DNA of 43,515 bases from Candidatus Magasanikbacteria bacterium GW2011_GWC2_37_14 (GCA_000990355.1 LBSX01000001.1:67392-110906), one strand, 5' to 3'; positions 31,958 through 40,314 are shown, numbered from the stretch's first letter. The notes: generated by a model not told the origin, from the sequence alone. Numbers and translations are program-made.

Positions 31958-32494
31958 TTAAGTATACAATATTTCAGTTTTACCTTTTTTAAGATTTACT
32001 AATTTATAATGTATACGTAACTGTAACCACAGAAGTGCTATAAAAACAAACGCATTAAAAAATATTGACAACGAACCTAAAACAGCCGGGTACTTTGCAA
32101 CATGGGAATCATATTTTTCTATATTTAAAAAACGAGCTACAAAGTATACATAAATTGTAATTATAATAAGCGAAATAAACGTTAAATGCACTGTTGTAAC
32201 TTTTGGTAAAATTAATTTAATAAACAGATATATAAAGCCATACGACAACATGGCAATAAAAATAGAAGTAAAGAAAAGTAATAAACTTTTAATATTACTA
32301 ATAGATGTTTTTCTTACCAGGTAAAACAATATAAAAATATTTCCACCTAAAAATAAAAGTACAAATAAATCATTCCACCTATCATTTATTTCATCTGGTT
32401 CTCCTAAAAAAGAAAAAACTACCGCAAGTACAATAAGCAAGAAAAAGCTCAATAAAATCCAATAAAATACACCTTTATAATGCTTAATTTTCAT
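31958..32494 (-). CDS. Multi-pass membrane protein, unknown
   Basis: A 178-aa protein with about five hydrophobic helices (about residues 11-30, 43-60, 69-92, 101-120 and 135-158), Phe-, Ile- and Leu-rich. No recognisable motif. The end (KLVNLKKGKTEILYT) is basic, so it is likely cytoplasmic. It stands between the holin-like gene (four bases upstream) and the kinase gene (18 bases downstream) on the same strand. Confidence 0.6.
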   Translation of the reverse strand: MKIKHYKGVFYWILLSFFLLIVLAVVFSFLGEPDEINDRWNDLFVLLFLGGNIFILFYLVRKTSISNIKSLLLFFTSIFIAMLSYGFIYLFIKLILPKVTTVHLTFISLIIITIYVYFVARFLNIEKYDSHVAKYPAVLGSLSIFFNAFVFIALLWLQLRIHYKLVNLKKGKTEILYT

Positions 32495-32497
32495 AAA

Positions 32498-32836
32498 TTA
32501 TTTTTTTAATAAACTACTCACCAACCAACTCACCACACTCATAATTAACGCACCCCAAAAGGCTGACCAAAAACCCACCACTAAAAATCCTTGAACCACT
32601 GTGCCCACAAACCAAAACAGCAAAGCATTAATTACTAAAGTAAAAAGTCCCAGAGTTAAAATATTAACCGGCAAAGTTAACAAAATAAACAATGGACGAA
32701 TAAGGGCGTTGACTAAACCTAATACCAAAGCCGCAATCAGAGCTGAATACCAACCAGAGACTTGAATACCGGGCAAATAATTAGCCAAAAGTAATAAAGT
32801 TCCTGCATTAATTAACCAACGCAAAATTAATTTCAT
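32498..32836 (-). CDS. Phage holin family 4 superfamily II (PF04020-type) membrane protein
   Basis: A 112-aa protein with four hydrophobic helices: MKLILRWLINAGTLLLLANYLPGIQVSGWYSALIAALVLGLVNALIRPLFILLTLPVNILTLGLFTLVINALLFWFVG... The NA.IRP.L.LLTLP.NILTLGLF.L.INA motif defines the family named phage_holin_4_2/YvlD. It is widespread in bacterial chromosomes and is not evidence of a prophage. I use the ATG at 32836; the longer frame starts in non-conserved sequence. The role is probably membrane-related and unknown. Confidence 0.88.
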   Translation of the reverse strand: MKLILRWLINAGTLLLLANYLPGIQVSGWYSALIAALVLGLVNALIRPLFILLTLPVNILTLGLFTLVINALLFWFVGTVVQGFLVVGFWSAFWGALIMSVVSWLVSSLLKK

Positions 32837-32858
32837 AAAATTTAAATTAATAATTTTT

Positions 32859-32974
32859 GTCATCCCGACCGAGTCTCGCGACGAGTGGAGCCTGCCTGCC
32901 GGCAGAGGCAGGGGATCTCTTAAACAATACGTAAGGGATTCCTCGATTCCGCTTCACTACACTCGGAATGACAG
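32859..32974. repeat. TGTCATCCCGACC dispersed repeat
   Basis: It begins TTGTCATCCCGACC and ends TCGGAATGACAG, so the ends are inverted. Inside lies the palindrome CCTGCCTGCCGGCAGAGGCAGG. Same type of composite element as at 16543-16640. It fills most of the spacer upstream of the holin-like gene. Confidence 0.8.
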
Positions 32975-33017
32975 TGAGTAAATCTATTCTAGCAAAAACA
33001 ATTCAAAAAGTCCATTA

Positions 33018-33920
33018 TTACTTATTGGCAGTACAATTAATTTCCCGTCCAATTTTACACTCAATATCACCATTCAAATCTGTGCGAAAAATTTTGGACT
33101 TTAATCTTTCTAGTTTTTTTAACACTCGAAGCGAAGGATGACCAAAAGTGTTATCTTTACCAACCGAAATAACAGCAAATTCCGGACTAACAGCTTCCAA
33201 AAATAATATTCCCGAGGATCCAGCACTACCATGATGACCCACTTTTAAAATATTGCTGGTTAATTTAGCTTGATAATTATTTAACAAATACTGTTCTAGT
33301 TCATTTTCTGCATCACCAACAAATAATACACTCTTACTCGCATAATTTAATTTAAATATTAAAGAAGTATTATTATCTTTTTTTCTTAAGACCGAATTTA
33401 TTTGATTAAGTTCTTTATCTGGGTATAGCCATTCTATAGTTGACGAACTTATTTCCCAAACTTCTGGTTTATTTATTTCTAAATATTTGGCTCCCGAGGT
33501 TTGAATTTTTTGCCAAAATTCTTGCCAAAAAGGGTCTGTTGATTTTTGCAAACCATTATAAACAATATTTTTTATGTTGTAACGATTTAATACATCTATA
33601 CACCCACCATAATGGTCACTATCGGGATGAGTAATTACAAGATAATCAATTGTCTTTTCTGAAAAACTCATTACCCTGCCCAAGGCCGACAAAATACGTG
33701 AATCAATTGAACAATCAACCAGCATTTTTTCATTGTTAGGAAATTTTATAAGTGTAGCATCGCCTTGCCCCACATCCAAAAAATTTACAATTAGAGACGC
33801 AGTGTTAGGCGTCTCTAAAACTTCTGTTTTTAAATTAATTTTAAACAATGTTTGTAAATGCCAATACCAACCAAAAACAGAAAATAATAAAAAAATTACC
33901 AACAAATATTTTAACCTCAT
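33018..33920 (-). CDS. ComEC-type metallo-beta-lactamase hydrolase (separate gene)
   Basis: A 300-aa protein with an N-terminal signal/anchor helix (residues 3-20) and a metallo-hydrolase domain like the C-terminal part of ComEC/Rec2: IVNFLDVGQGDATLIKF, the metal motif THPDSDHYGG (H98, D100, D102, H103), SVLFVGDAE, LKVGHHGSAGSSG. In many bacteria this domain is fused to the ComEC channel; here it is a separate gene with the channel at 34524. It probably degrades the non-transported DNA strand. Residues 35-42 (TPNTASL region) are coded by a TTAGAGACGC palindrome between the anchor and the domain. Confidence 0.88.
   Translation of the reverse strand: MRLKYLLVIFLLFSVFGWYWHLQTLFKINLKTEVLETPNTASLIVNFLDVGQGDATLIKFPNNEKMLVDCSIDSRILSALGRVMSFSEKTIDYLVITHPDSDHYGGCIDVLNRYNIKNIVYNGLQKSTDPFWQEFWQKIQTSGAKYLEINKPEVWEISSSTIEWLYPDKELNQINSVLRKKDNNTSLIFKLNYASKSVLFVGDAENELEQYLLNNYQAKLTSNILKVGHHGSAGSSGILFLEAVSPEFAVISVGKDNTFGHPSLRVLKKLERLKSKIFRTDLNGDIECKIGREINCTANK
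33791..33818. repeat. TTAGAGACGC palindrome inside the ComEC-like hydrolase
   Basis: TTAGAGACGC and GCGTCTCTAA are perfect 10-bp arms with an eight-base centre, in frame near the N-terminus. Same family as the element in grpE. Confidence 0.82.
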
Positions 33921-33933
33921 AATTAAAAAACAT

Positions 33934-34545
33934 TTATTTTTTGGCCAAAATTATTTGATTAATCCAAACGTCTTCTTCTTTCACAAATTTTTCTTGTTCA
34001 ACACTAAAAGCTAATTCTTCTAAATCTTCAATCACTTGTTCAGGTCGATGATAATAAGATTCTACTTCAATTAAATCTTTATTAACTTTAATTTCTGGAG
34101 CTTTTCGTTGATTAATATTGGTGACCAAAAATAAACCACCAGGTTTTAATACTCGATAAACTTCATTAAAAAACATCCTTAAATCTTTTAAATGAACAAT
34201 CAAAAATGTAGCAACTACTATATCAAATGAATCGTTATCAAAAAGTAAATTCTCTGCCTCACCAATCACTGTGGTAATTTTTAATTTTAATTTTTTAATT
34301 TTTAATTTATTTAACATTTCATTGGAAACATCAAGCGAGGTAACCTCTGCTCCCAGCTTAGCTAATTTTAGACTTAGACGTCCATTTCCAGCTCCCACAT
34401 CCAAAATCTGTTTATTTTTAACTTCACCAAGCAAAGGCAAAACTTGATCTTTTTCAAAACTATCCCAATATTTTTCTTTTTTTGCATAATAATCTGCCAA
34501 AATATTATATCCGTCTTTTGAATTTAAAACTTTAACTTTAACCAT
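33934..34545 (-). CDS. SAM-dependent methyltransferase
   Basis: A 203-aa class I methyltransferase (Methyltransf_11-like). I use the ATG at 34545 (MVKVKVLNSKDGYNILADYY), which overlaps the comEC stop by 22 bases. SAM motif ILDVGAGNGRLSLKLAKLGAEVTSLDVS, then FDIVVATFLIVHLKDLRMFFNEVYRVLKPGGLFLVTN. The C-terminal part may act on small molecules or quinone-type acceptors, but no substrate signal is visible. It sits between the two ComEC halves and is tightly spaced to both, so the three are one transcript. Confidence 0.88.
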   Translation of the reverse strand: MVKVKVLNSKDGYNILADYYAKKEKYWDSFEKDQVLPLLGEVKNKQILDVGAGNGRLSLKLAKLGAEVTSLDVSNEMLNKLKIKKLKLKITTVIGEAENLLFDNDSFDIVVATFLIVHLKDLRMFFNEVYRVLKPGGLFLVTNINQRKAPEIKVNKDLIEVESYYHRPEQVIEDLEELAFSVEQEKFVKEEDVWINQIILAKK

Positions 34546-36095
34546 ATAATTATTAGATACATTAAAATAACCACCCACCAACTAATACTCATCTCCACGG
34601 CAGCAAATTTGAAACTTGCAAACCAGGTTATCACAATTATAACATATTTTAAGCCAAGATAACTTATAAACGCCACAAACTGGGCTAAAGGCCAATAAAT
34701 AAAGCTTAAAAATACTGCCACAAAGCTAAAAAACATTAAAAATGGAACAAGCCACAATACCAAAATATTAACAATTGGTGCTACTATTGAAAAACGGCCA
34801 AAATAATACAGAATTAATGGCAAAGTGGCAATGATTGCTGACAAGGTTGACACAAATGAATCTTTTAAAAATGATATTATTTTGTCATCCTGAACTTGCA
34901 TTCGACCTGAGCTCACGCCGAAGGGTTTCAGGATCTTTTGTAAATATGAAAGATGCTGAAATGGTACTTGTCCTGAATTTATTTCAGGATTCAGCATGAC
35001 AATTTTGTTCATAAAACTTACAATGACCGGTGTTAAATACACCAATCCCAAAGTCGCGGCTAGTGACAATTGGAAACCTGCATCCCAAAACAAAATCAAA
35101 GGATTAAACAAACACAAAAGCACCACTGTAAAAACTACTACATTCGTTATTTTTGACAATCTGCCAATTTGCCCAGCAATCAACACTAGACCGCCCATTA
35201 CCACGGCCCGCAATACACTACCAGCAAAACCCACAAAAATTACAAAAATTAGCAAACCAATAATTATTAGCCAAAAAGCCTTTTTACGGGGGATTAATAA
35301 ATAAGTAAAAAATATTGATAAAATTGCCACAATAATACTAATGTTGTAACCAGAAATGGCAATAATATGCGTTAAACCGGTGCGATTAAAAGCCTCACTT
35401 AAATCTCCTACTCCCCCACGATAACCATACAATAAACCAGCTACCAAACTTGCACTTGGTTCGGGCCAAAGTTTATTTATTTTTTCGGCTACCAATTTTT
35501 TACCAACAAAAATTATTTGTAAAAATTTATTCCCCGCATTTTCACCAATTTTATGTACCTCAGGATTTTTACAAACAACTCGCACACCTTTTACTGCCAA
35601 ATACATATCATAGCGAAAACCACTGTCTAATTCTTCTGGTTTTTCCAAATCACAATGTAGTTTTAAAATATCACCATAATTATAACGTGGATAAAGATTT
35701 TGTTTTAAATATATTTTTCCATATAGAGACGCAAAATTTTGTGTTTCTAAAATATAACGCACCCCGTCTTGACGTATGTCTGGTTCAGCAATAACTATTC
35801 CCTGAAACGCCAAACTTTGACCAACAAAATTTATTAAATGATTTTTGTTTACAAATAATTTTAATTCATAACGAAAAACACCTAAAAAAATAACAAATAA
35901 GCAAAATACAATAAAAACAACTTTTTTATTAGTCCAAAAAATAATTAGGAAAAATAAAAAAATAAAGAGTATAATATAAAAATATATTAAATTTATTGAC
36001 TGATATATTATTGAAGCAATACTTATACCAATTAAAAAACAAAAGCAAAACATCAAAAATGTTTTGCTTTTGGAGTTTATTACTTCCGCCAACAT
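34524..36095 (-). CDS. comEC: ComEC/Rec2 family DNA-uptake channel, N-terminal domains
   Basis: A 523-aa multi-pass protein. It has an N-terminal pair of helices, a DUF4131/OB-like outside domain (GQSLAFQGIVIAEPDIRQ...), then the competence domain with GLTHIIAISGYNISIIVAILS and many helices. ComEC forms the inner-membrane channel for transforming ssDNA. The metallo-hydrolase domain is encoded separately at 33018. Two repeat elements are in frame: a degenerate TAGAGACGC palindrome (35724-35749; LETQNFASLYG) and a larger 120-bp insert (34878-35003) between two membrane helices, encoding LNPEINSGQ...SSGRMQVQDDK. The comEC start is 17 bp after the permease stop. Confidence 0.9.
   Translation of the reverse strand: MLAEVINSKSKTFLMFCFCFLIGISIASIIYQSINLIYFYIILFIFLFFLIIFWTNKKVVFIVFCLFVIFLGVFRYELKLFVNKNHLINFVGQSLAFQGIVIAEPDIRQDGVRYILETQNFASLYGKIYLKQNLYPRYNYGDILKLHCDLEKPEELDSGFRYDMYLAVKGVRVVCKNPEVHKIGENAGNKFLQIIFVGKKLVAEKINKLWPEPSASLVAGLLYGYRGGVGDLSEAFNRTGLTHIIAISGYNISIIVAILSIFFTYLLIPRKKAFWLIIIGLLIFVIFVGFAGSVLRAVVMGGLVLIAGQIGRLSKITNVVVFTVVLLCLFNPLILFWDAGFQLSLAATLGLVYLTPVIVSFMNKIVMLNPEINSGQVPFQHLSYLQKILKPFGVSSGRMQVQDDKIISFLKDSFVSTLSAIIATLPLILYYFGRFSIVAPIVNILVLWLVPFLMFFSFVAVFLSFIYWPLAQFVAFISYLGLKYVIIVITWFASFKFAAVEMSISWWVVILMYLIIIWLKLKF
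34878..35003. repeat. Large composite repeat inside comEC
   Basis: Contains GTCATCCTGAACTTGCATTC, CCTGAGCTCACGCCGAAGGG, CAGGATC, then GTCCTGAATTTATTTCAGGAT and GCATGAC. The GTCAT...ATGAC ends are inverted. It adds about 40 residues to a loop between helices of ComEC. Confidence 0.85.
35724..35749. repeat. TAGAGACGC palindrome (degenerate) inside comEC
   Basis: TAGAGACGCAAAA and TTTTGTGTTTCTA pair with two G-T wobbles. Third copy of the GAGACGC family in the window; encodes LETQNFASL, almost the same peptide as in grpE (VETQNLASL). Confidence 0.72.
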
Positions 36096-36111
36096 ATTTA
36101 ATACTCAGTAA

Positions 36112-36873
36112 TCACCAATTAAAATACTTACCCTTAATAAACCTTAATATTTTATCCAATGACAAAGCCACTAAAGTTAACAATAGCAAAGAAGCAAAAA
36201 CTTCATCACTCCTTTGCAAACGACCCGCAATACTTATCATATAACCCAAACCATTACGAGCGTTGATTATTTCCGCTAAGACCATATAAGTCCAACCAAT
36301 ACCATTCACTACAATTATACTATCCCAAATTTGAGGGAGGGATGCTGGCCAAATCACTTTTAAAATCATTTCTTTTGTACTTAAACAAAAATCTCTGGCC
36401 ACCAAAAGATATTCTTTTTTTATTTGCTGGACCGAATTAGAAACCATTGAAATTAAATAAAATACTATACCGACAACTAAAAAAATTATTTTCATTGGTT
36501 CACCTATGCCTAACCACAAAATTAATAAGGGGATAAGAGCGGTAATTGGTAAATAACGCATTGGTTCTGTAACCACTAACATTAGCTTTCTAAGATTAAA
36601 TGAATAACCAATTAAAATACCCAACGGTACACCTATTAAAACGGAAATTAGTGTAGCCAGAAAAATTCTTACAAAACTATATAAAAAATTAATAAAAAAT
36701 TTTCCACTCACAATCAAATTCCACAAAGATAGTGATACCTCCAGAGGAGTAGGCAAAAAAATACGATTAATTTTTATTATATAAGACAAAACAAACCAAA
36801 CAATTAACAACACCAAAAAACCAACCGCCACCATTATTTTCCCATACATTTTTTCCTTGTCATTTATTAGCAT
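36112..36873 (-). CDS. NitT/TauT-type ABC transporter permease
   Basis: A 253-aa permease with about six helices. I prefer the ATG at 36873 (MLINDKEKMYGKIMVAV), four bases after the ATPase stop, over longer upstream in-frame starts that would overlap it. The BPD_transp_1 EAA-like motif is DFCLSTKEMILKVIWPASLPQIWDSIIV, and GIGWTYMVLAEIINARNGLGYMI is typical of SsuC/TauC/NrtB-type permeases (aliphatic sulfonates, taurine, nitrate). With the ATPase-SBP fusion and the SBP upstream it forms an importer. Substrate unknown. Confidence 0.9.
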   Translation of the reverse strand: MLINDKEKMYGKIMVAVGFLVLLIVWFVLSYIIKINRIFLPTPLEVSLSLWNLIVSGKFFINFLYSFVRIFLATLISVLIGVPLGILIGYSFNLRKLMLVVTEPMRYLPITALIPLLILWLGIGEPMKIIFLVVGIVFYLISMVSNSVQQIKKEYLLVARDFCLSTKEMILKVIWPASLPQIWDSIIVVNGIGWTYMVLAEIINARNGLGYMISIAGRLQRSDEVFASLLLLTLVALSLDKILRFIKGKYFNW

Positions 36874-36877
36874 AAAT

Positions 36878-38611
36878 TTATAAAATAAATCTCTTATCAA
36901 AATATTCATCTGTAATAATTTTGTAATTATGCTCTTCATTGGTTTTAATTACTTCTTCCAATTCCTTTTTAATTTTTTCCAAAACAGAAATACTATTTTT
37001 TTTATTTTCTAAATAAGAAAAATTATCTTTTTTATCAAAAAATAATACTTTTTTAAGCTGTTCCGTGGCTTCTTGTTTTGTAATACCTAAATAAGTACTT
37101 ATAATATCGGCACTTTGTTTTACATTATTATTTATAATTTCCTTAACCTCAAAAAGTACTTCTGTTATTTTTTTAATTTCACTTTCTTTGTCTTCCAAAA
37201 ATTCTTTTGAGCCTACCAGTACGTCTACTATAACGGACTCTTTTTCTGTGGAAGCTAGGATGTGAGCTGGGGAAAGTTTTATTACTCGTGACAACCACGG
37301 TTCCCACATTACCGCGCCATCTATTTTGTTCTGTAACATCAACATTCCACCATCACTTTCATCTAAGTTAACTAATTCAACATCTTTTAAATCAATATTA
37401 TTTTTATTTAACAAATATTCTAAAAAAGTTTGATTAACCCAATTTTTTTCTACACCTATTCTTTTACCCACTAGATTTTTAATATTTTTAATATCGTTTC
37501 TCACAACAAGAGCATCGCCACCATTGGAACGATTCAATAGACTAATTATTTTTAATTGATCATTTTTTTGTCTGTCTAGAAGAAATCTATCAAATGTCGT
37601 ATCCAACAAATCAACATCACCATTATTAAGGGCTTTACTCCGGTCATCGTTTTTTTCTATCTGCACCAGAGTAATGTCTAATCCCTTTTTCTTAAAAAGA
37701 TTTAGTTCTTTGGCTATGTAAAAAGGCGCCACGCCTATCCAAGTAAAAACACCTATTTTTATTGACTTTGGATTTAAGTCGGCAATTCTAATCTGAGAAG
37801 CTTTAATAACCTCTCTCTCCGTAGCAAAATTTAAAAATTTTTCCAATCTTATAAATTCTTCAGTAAATTTAATTTCCGGCCGACGTGGACGAGGCAAATC
37901 CACCTTAACCATTGCTTTCACTTCGGCTGGCCGAGCACTTAAAACATAAATTTTATCGGCAATAAATAAAGCTTCTTGTATATCGTGAGTAATCAAAACT
38001 ATAGTTTTTTTATGTTCCTCCCAAATATCTAAAACCAACATATGCATCAATTCCTTGGTTTGTTCGTCTAGACCAACAAAAGGTTCATCCATAAGTATGA
38101 GAGGAGCTTCCGAAACCATTGTACGAGCCAAGGAAACTCTCTGTTGCATTCCTCCAGAAACCTGTGAAGGAAAATATTCACCATAATCTGCCAAACCAAC
38201 TCTTTTTAGTGCTTCGCTAGTTTTTTTTTCAATTTCTTTTTTATCCTTTATTTTCCAATTGCCATGTTCAAGTGGAAATTTAATATTATCTTTTAGATTC
38301 AACCAATTATAACAAGAGCTACGTTGAAAAACCGTGACTGAATATTTATTTTTGCCTTTTAATACCTGATTTCTAATTTTTATACAACCACTAGTGGGTA
38401 ACAAAAAACCACTTAAAATATTTAAAATAGTAGATTTACCACAACCAGAAGGGCCAAGAAGAGCAATAATCTCATTTTCATGTACATCAAAACTAACATC
38501 CTTAATTATTTCAACCTTTTGGTAACTTTTATTAAGATGTTTTACCTCCAAAAGCACTTTGTTTTCACAATCAACAGAACCTGCTATTTTATTATTCTTG
38601 GCTCTCGCCAT
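36878..38611 (-). CDS. ABC transporter ATPase fused to a substrate-binding domain (NrtC-like)
   Basis: A 577-aa fusion. Residues about 20-260 are a NitT/TauT-type ATPase: Walker A GPSGCGKST (53-61), signature SGGMQQRVSLART (152-164), Walker B LILMDEPFVGLD (171-182), switch LITHD. Residues about 283-577 are an NMT1/SsuA-like solute-binding domain (IKIGVFTWIGVAPFYIAKELNLFKKKG... MWEPWL). There is no signal or helix between, so the binding domain should be cytoplasmic. The cyanobacterial nitrate ATPase NrtC has the same order, where the extra domain is regulatory. The domain here shows similarity in layout to the separate SBP encoded upstream, suggesting duplication. Confidence 0.88.
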   Translation of the reverse strand: MARAKNNKIAGSVDCENKVLLEVKHLNKSYQKVEIIKDVSFDVHENEIIALLGPSGCGKSTILNILSGFLLPTSGCIKIRNQVLKGKNKYSVTVFQRSSCYNWLNLKDNIKFPLEHGNWKIKDKKEIEKKTSEALKRVGLADYGEYFPSQVSGGMQQRVSLARTMVSEAPLILMDEPFVGLDEQTKELMHMLVLDIWEEHKKTIVLITHDIQEALFIADKIYVLSARPAEVKAMVKVDLPRPRRPEIKFTEEFIRLEKFLNFATEREVIKASQIRIADLNPKSIKIGVFTWIGVAPFYIAKELNLFKKKGLDITLVQIEKNDDRSKALNNGDVDLLDTTFDRFLLDRQKNDQLKIISLLNRSNGGDALVVRNDIKNIKNLVGKRIGVEKNWVNQTFLEYLLNKNNIDLKDVELVNLDESDGGMLMLQNKIDGAVMWEPWLSRVIKLSPAHILASTEKESVIVDVLVGSKEFLEDKESEIKKITEVLFEVKEIINNNVKQSADIISTYLGITKQEATEQLKKVLFFDKKDNFSYLENKKNSISVLEKIKKELEEVIKTNEEHNYKIITDEYFDKRFIL

Positions 38612-39683
38612 ATATTTTCCTCAAAAAAGTGTCATCTTTAGAGTCTTCTGGATTTAGGACAACCTCAACAGCACCTTGTTCTAACCAAAATTTATTCGCT
38701 TCTGTAAAAATTTTATCATAAACTGATTGTTTGCCATCTAAACCAAAAATTCTTACATTGTCCTCTAATTTTGTCCATTTAACCCAATCTAAACTTTGTT
38801 TAGTAATGTCGGCACCCAATTCATTAAACAATGGTTCATTTTCCATTAATAATTTAACTGCCAAATCTTTATTATCTTTAGCTTTGTCTACACCATCAAA
38901 CCAGCCTCTAATAAAAGCCTCAATTGTTTGTGGATTTTTCTTTATAAAATCAGCTTTTGCAACCATTATATCAGCTATTAATTCTTTATTTTGATTACTG
39001 CTAGCTAAAATATGTGCACCTTTTTTAACCAAAGCAGCCGAAACATCTGGTTCCCAAACCACAGCAGCGTCTGCTTGGCCAGCAATAAAAGCTGCTCGTG
39101 CGGTTGGCACATCTTGAGAAAAAATTAAATTTTTTCTAATTTCTGCTTTATCGATACCAGACAAAGAAGAATTATTTAATAAATTTTCCAAAAGCCAGTG
39201 ACTTGGGGTATATTGAACCAAAGCAATTTTCTTTCCTTTCAGATCATTTATAGTTTTTATATCCTGATTTGCTACGATAGCATCACCACCTTGACTCCAA
39301 TCCACTTGCATCAAAGCTTTGGCTTCTCCACCAGCCAAAAAATTTGGCAGTTCACTAGCCCAAAAATCTATTGTAGACCACATCACATCTACTCCATCAG
39401 GTCCACCCTTCATAAAAGATTTACCTCGAGCATCCATATCCTCAATTAAAACAAAACGCACTTGTAAGCCATATTTTTTATAAAACAATGATTCAATATT
39501 TGGTTCAAAACCATTGTTAGCTACAATGCCACCAGCATAACCTGGCCAAGAGACAACACCTACTACTAAGGGCCTTTTTAACTCTAAAGAAGTTTCCACT
39601 ACCTCTATTTTATTAAACCAAACAAAATATACACTAATTACAACTACTACCAAAATTATTATACTCCAAATAAATTTTTTCAT
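38592..39683 (-). CDS. NitT/TauT-family solute-binding protein
   Basis: A 363-aa binding protein with an uncleaved or signal-anchor N-terminus (about residues 4-23) and no lipobox Cys, which suits a membrane-tethered form. The body has VVGVVSWPGYAGGIVANNGFEPN, DVMWSTIDFWASELP, INDLKGKKIALVQYTPSHWLLENLL and AAVVWEPDVSAALVKKGAHILASS, patterns of the NMT1/SsuA-type family. It presents the ligand to the permease. The start ATG at 39683 is downstream of a promoter at 39736. The gene overlaps the ATPase start by 20 bases. Confidence 0.88.
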   Translation of the reverse strand: MKKFIWSIIILVVVVISVYFVWFNKIEVVETSLELKRPLVVGVVSWPGYAGGIVANNGFEPNIESLFYKKYGLQVRFVLIEDMDARGKSFMKGGPDGVDVMWSTIDFWASELPNFLAGGEAKALMQVDWSQGGDAIVANQDIKTINDLKGKKIALVQYTPSHWLLENLLNNSSLSGIDKAEIRKNLIFSQDVPTARAAFIAGQADAAVVWEPDVSAALVKKGAHILASSNQNKELIADIMVAKADFIKKNPQTIEAFIRGWFDGVDKAKDNKDLAVKLLMENEPLFNELGADITKQSLDWVKWTKLEDNVRIFGLDGKQSVYDKIFTEANKFWLEQGAVEVVLNPEDSKDDTFLRKIYGESQE

Positions 39684-39735
39684 AAATAAAAATTAGATAA
39701 ATTATATTATTTGAATTAATTTAAACTACTTAAAT

Positions 39736-39764
39736 ATTATACAATACAATTAGAAATTAAACAA
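39736..39764 (-). promoter_or_regulatory. Promoter of the NitT/TauT-type transporter operon
   Basis: Minus strand TTGTTT (39759-39764), 17-bp spacer, TATAAT (39736-39741), 52 bases before the SBP start codon. The terminator of the upstream RNA gene ends right before it. Confidence 0.75.
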
Positions 39765-39774
39765 CATAATAAAT

Positions 39775-39806
39775 AAAAAACGCCTAATAATTAATTAGCG
39801 TTTTTT
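39775..39806. terminator. Bidirectional terminator after the minus-strand ncRNA
   Basis: AAAAAACGC and GCGTTTTTT arms around TAATTAATT-type sequence; T-runs on both strands. It ends the minus-strand RNA gene, about 30 bases after its last GC-rich hairpin. Confidence 0.8.
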
Positions 39807-40207
39807 ATTTACCTACATTATTTACTTTTAAATAACAAAGGGAATTGTGCCGGCGACTGCTTGGAAAAGCAGTGCCGGCTAAGGAGCGGGGCGGCCGAAG
39901 AGAAATGCGACGTAGTGGGATCGTCGTTGAGTACAAGCTGGTACGACCGATCGTCGCAACTGCTTGTTATGCCCTATCGTTATCTCGTAGAGAAACATCA
40001 GTAGGGCAAGCCCGACGCCACCGAACAGGGCGAATAGAATGTGCTGGACTGGGTCCACTAGTCGTCCTCCTCGGACTTTCGTCCGGTCAAGCGACCGATG
40101 GTCCTCAAGGCGAGGATCGCCAAGCCCAGGAACTGCCAGGCGGCCCGGCGACGCAACGTAGCCTCGAACGGATGTGCCAAGATTTCCCCCTTGGGAAAAA
40201 GTCATTG
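39807..40207 (-). ncRNA. Large GC-rich structured RNA gene, unidentified
   Basis: About 400 nt transcribed from the promoter at 40214-40242 to the terminator at 39775. Its GC content is far above the surrounding DNA. Stems on the minus strand: TTTCCC/GGGGGAAA near the 5' end, GGCGA/TCGCC, CGGTC/GACCG, CGGAC-GAAA-GTCCG (GNRA loop), GGGC/GCCC, GTAC/GTAC and a 13-pair GCCGGC...ACTGCTT/AAGCAGT...GCCGGC hairpin at the 3' end. The first and last segments (AAGGGGGAA and TTCCCTTT) can close the molecule. Size and closed ends would suit an RNase P or tmRNA, but I find neither the GAGGAAAGTCC/ACAGAA motifs nor a T arm or tag. A 117-codon frame crosses it but has unnatural codon use. Confidence 0.72.
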
Positions 40208-40213
40208 GGCTAT

Positions 40214-40242
40214 AGTTTATACTAAAAAACATAATTTGTCAA
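40214..40242 (-). promoter_or_regulatory. Promoter of the minus-strand ncRNA
   Basis: Minus strand TTGACA (40237-40242), 17-bp spacer, TAAACT (40214-40219). Consensus -35 box and perfect spacing, directly after the leuS terminator. Confidence 0.87.
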
Positions 40243-40261
40243 GACCTAACAAAAAATAAAT

Positions 40262-40300
40262 AAAAAACACCTTATTCTGCATTTGCAAAACAAGGTGTTT
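40262..40300 (-). terminator. leuS terminator
   Basis: AAACACCTT (40265-40273) pairs with AAGGTGTTT (40292-40300), with a small inner GCA/TGC stem; a T run follows on the minus strand. It lies 15 bases after the leuS stop. Confidence 0.85.
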
Positions 40301-40314
40301 AAATCTAAATTAAT

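Noticed and set aside
32498-32836. Holin-like gene as sign of a prophage
   Set aside because: The family is common in bacterial chromosomes; there are no phage genes nearby.
23574-35003. Repeats considered as a CRISPR array
   Set aside because: The units are dispersed singly or in pairs inside different genes, with no regular spacing, no spacers and no cas genes.
39879-40232. A 117-codon minus-strand frame with one hydrophobic stretch
   Set aside because: It lies in the GC-rich structured RNA region, overlaps its promoter, has codon use unlike the AT-rich genes around, and no recognisable domain.
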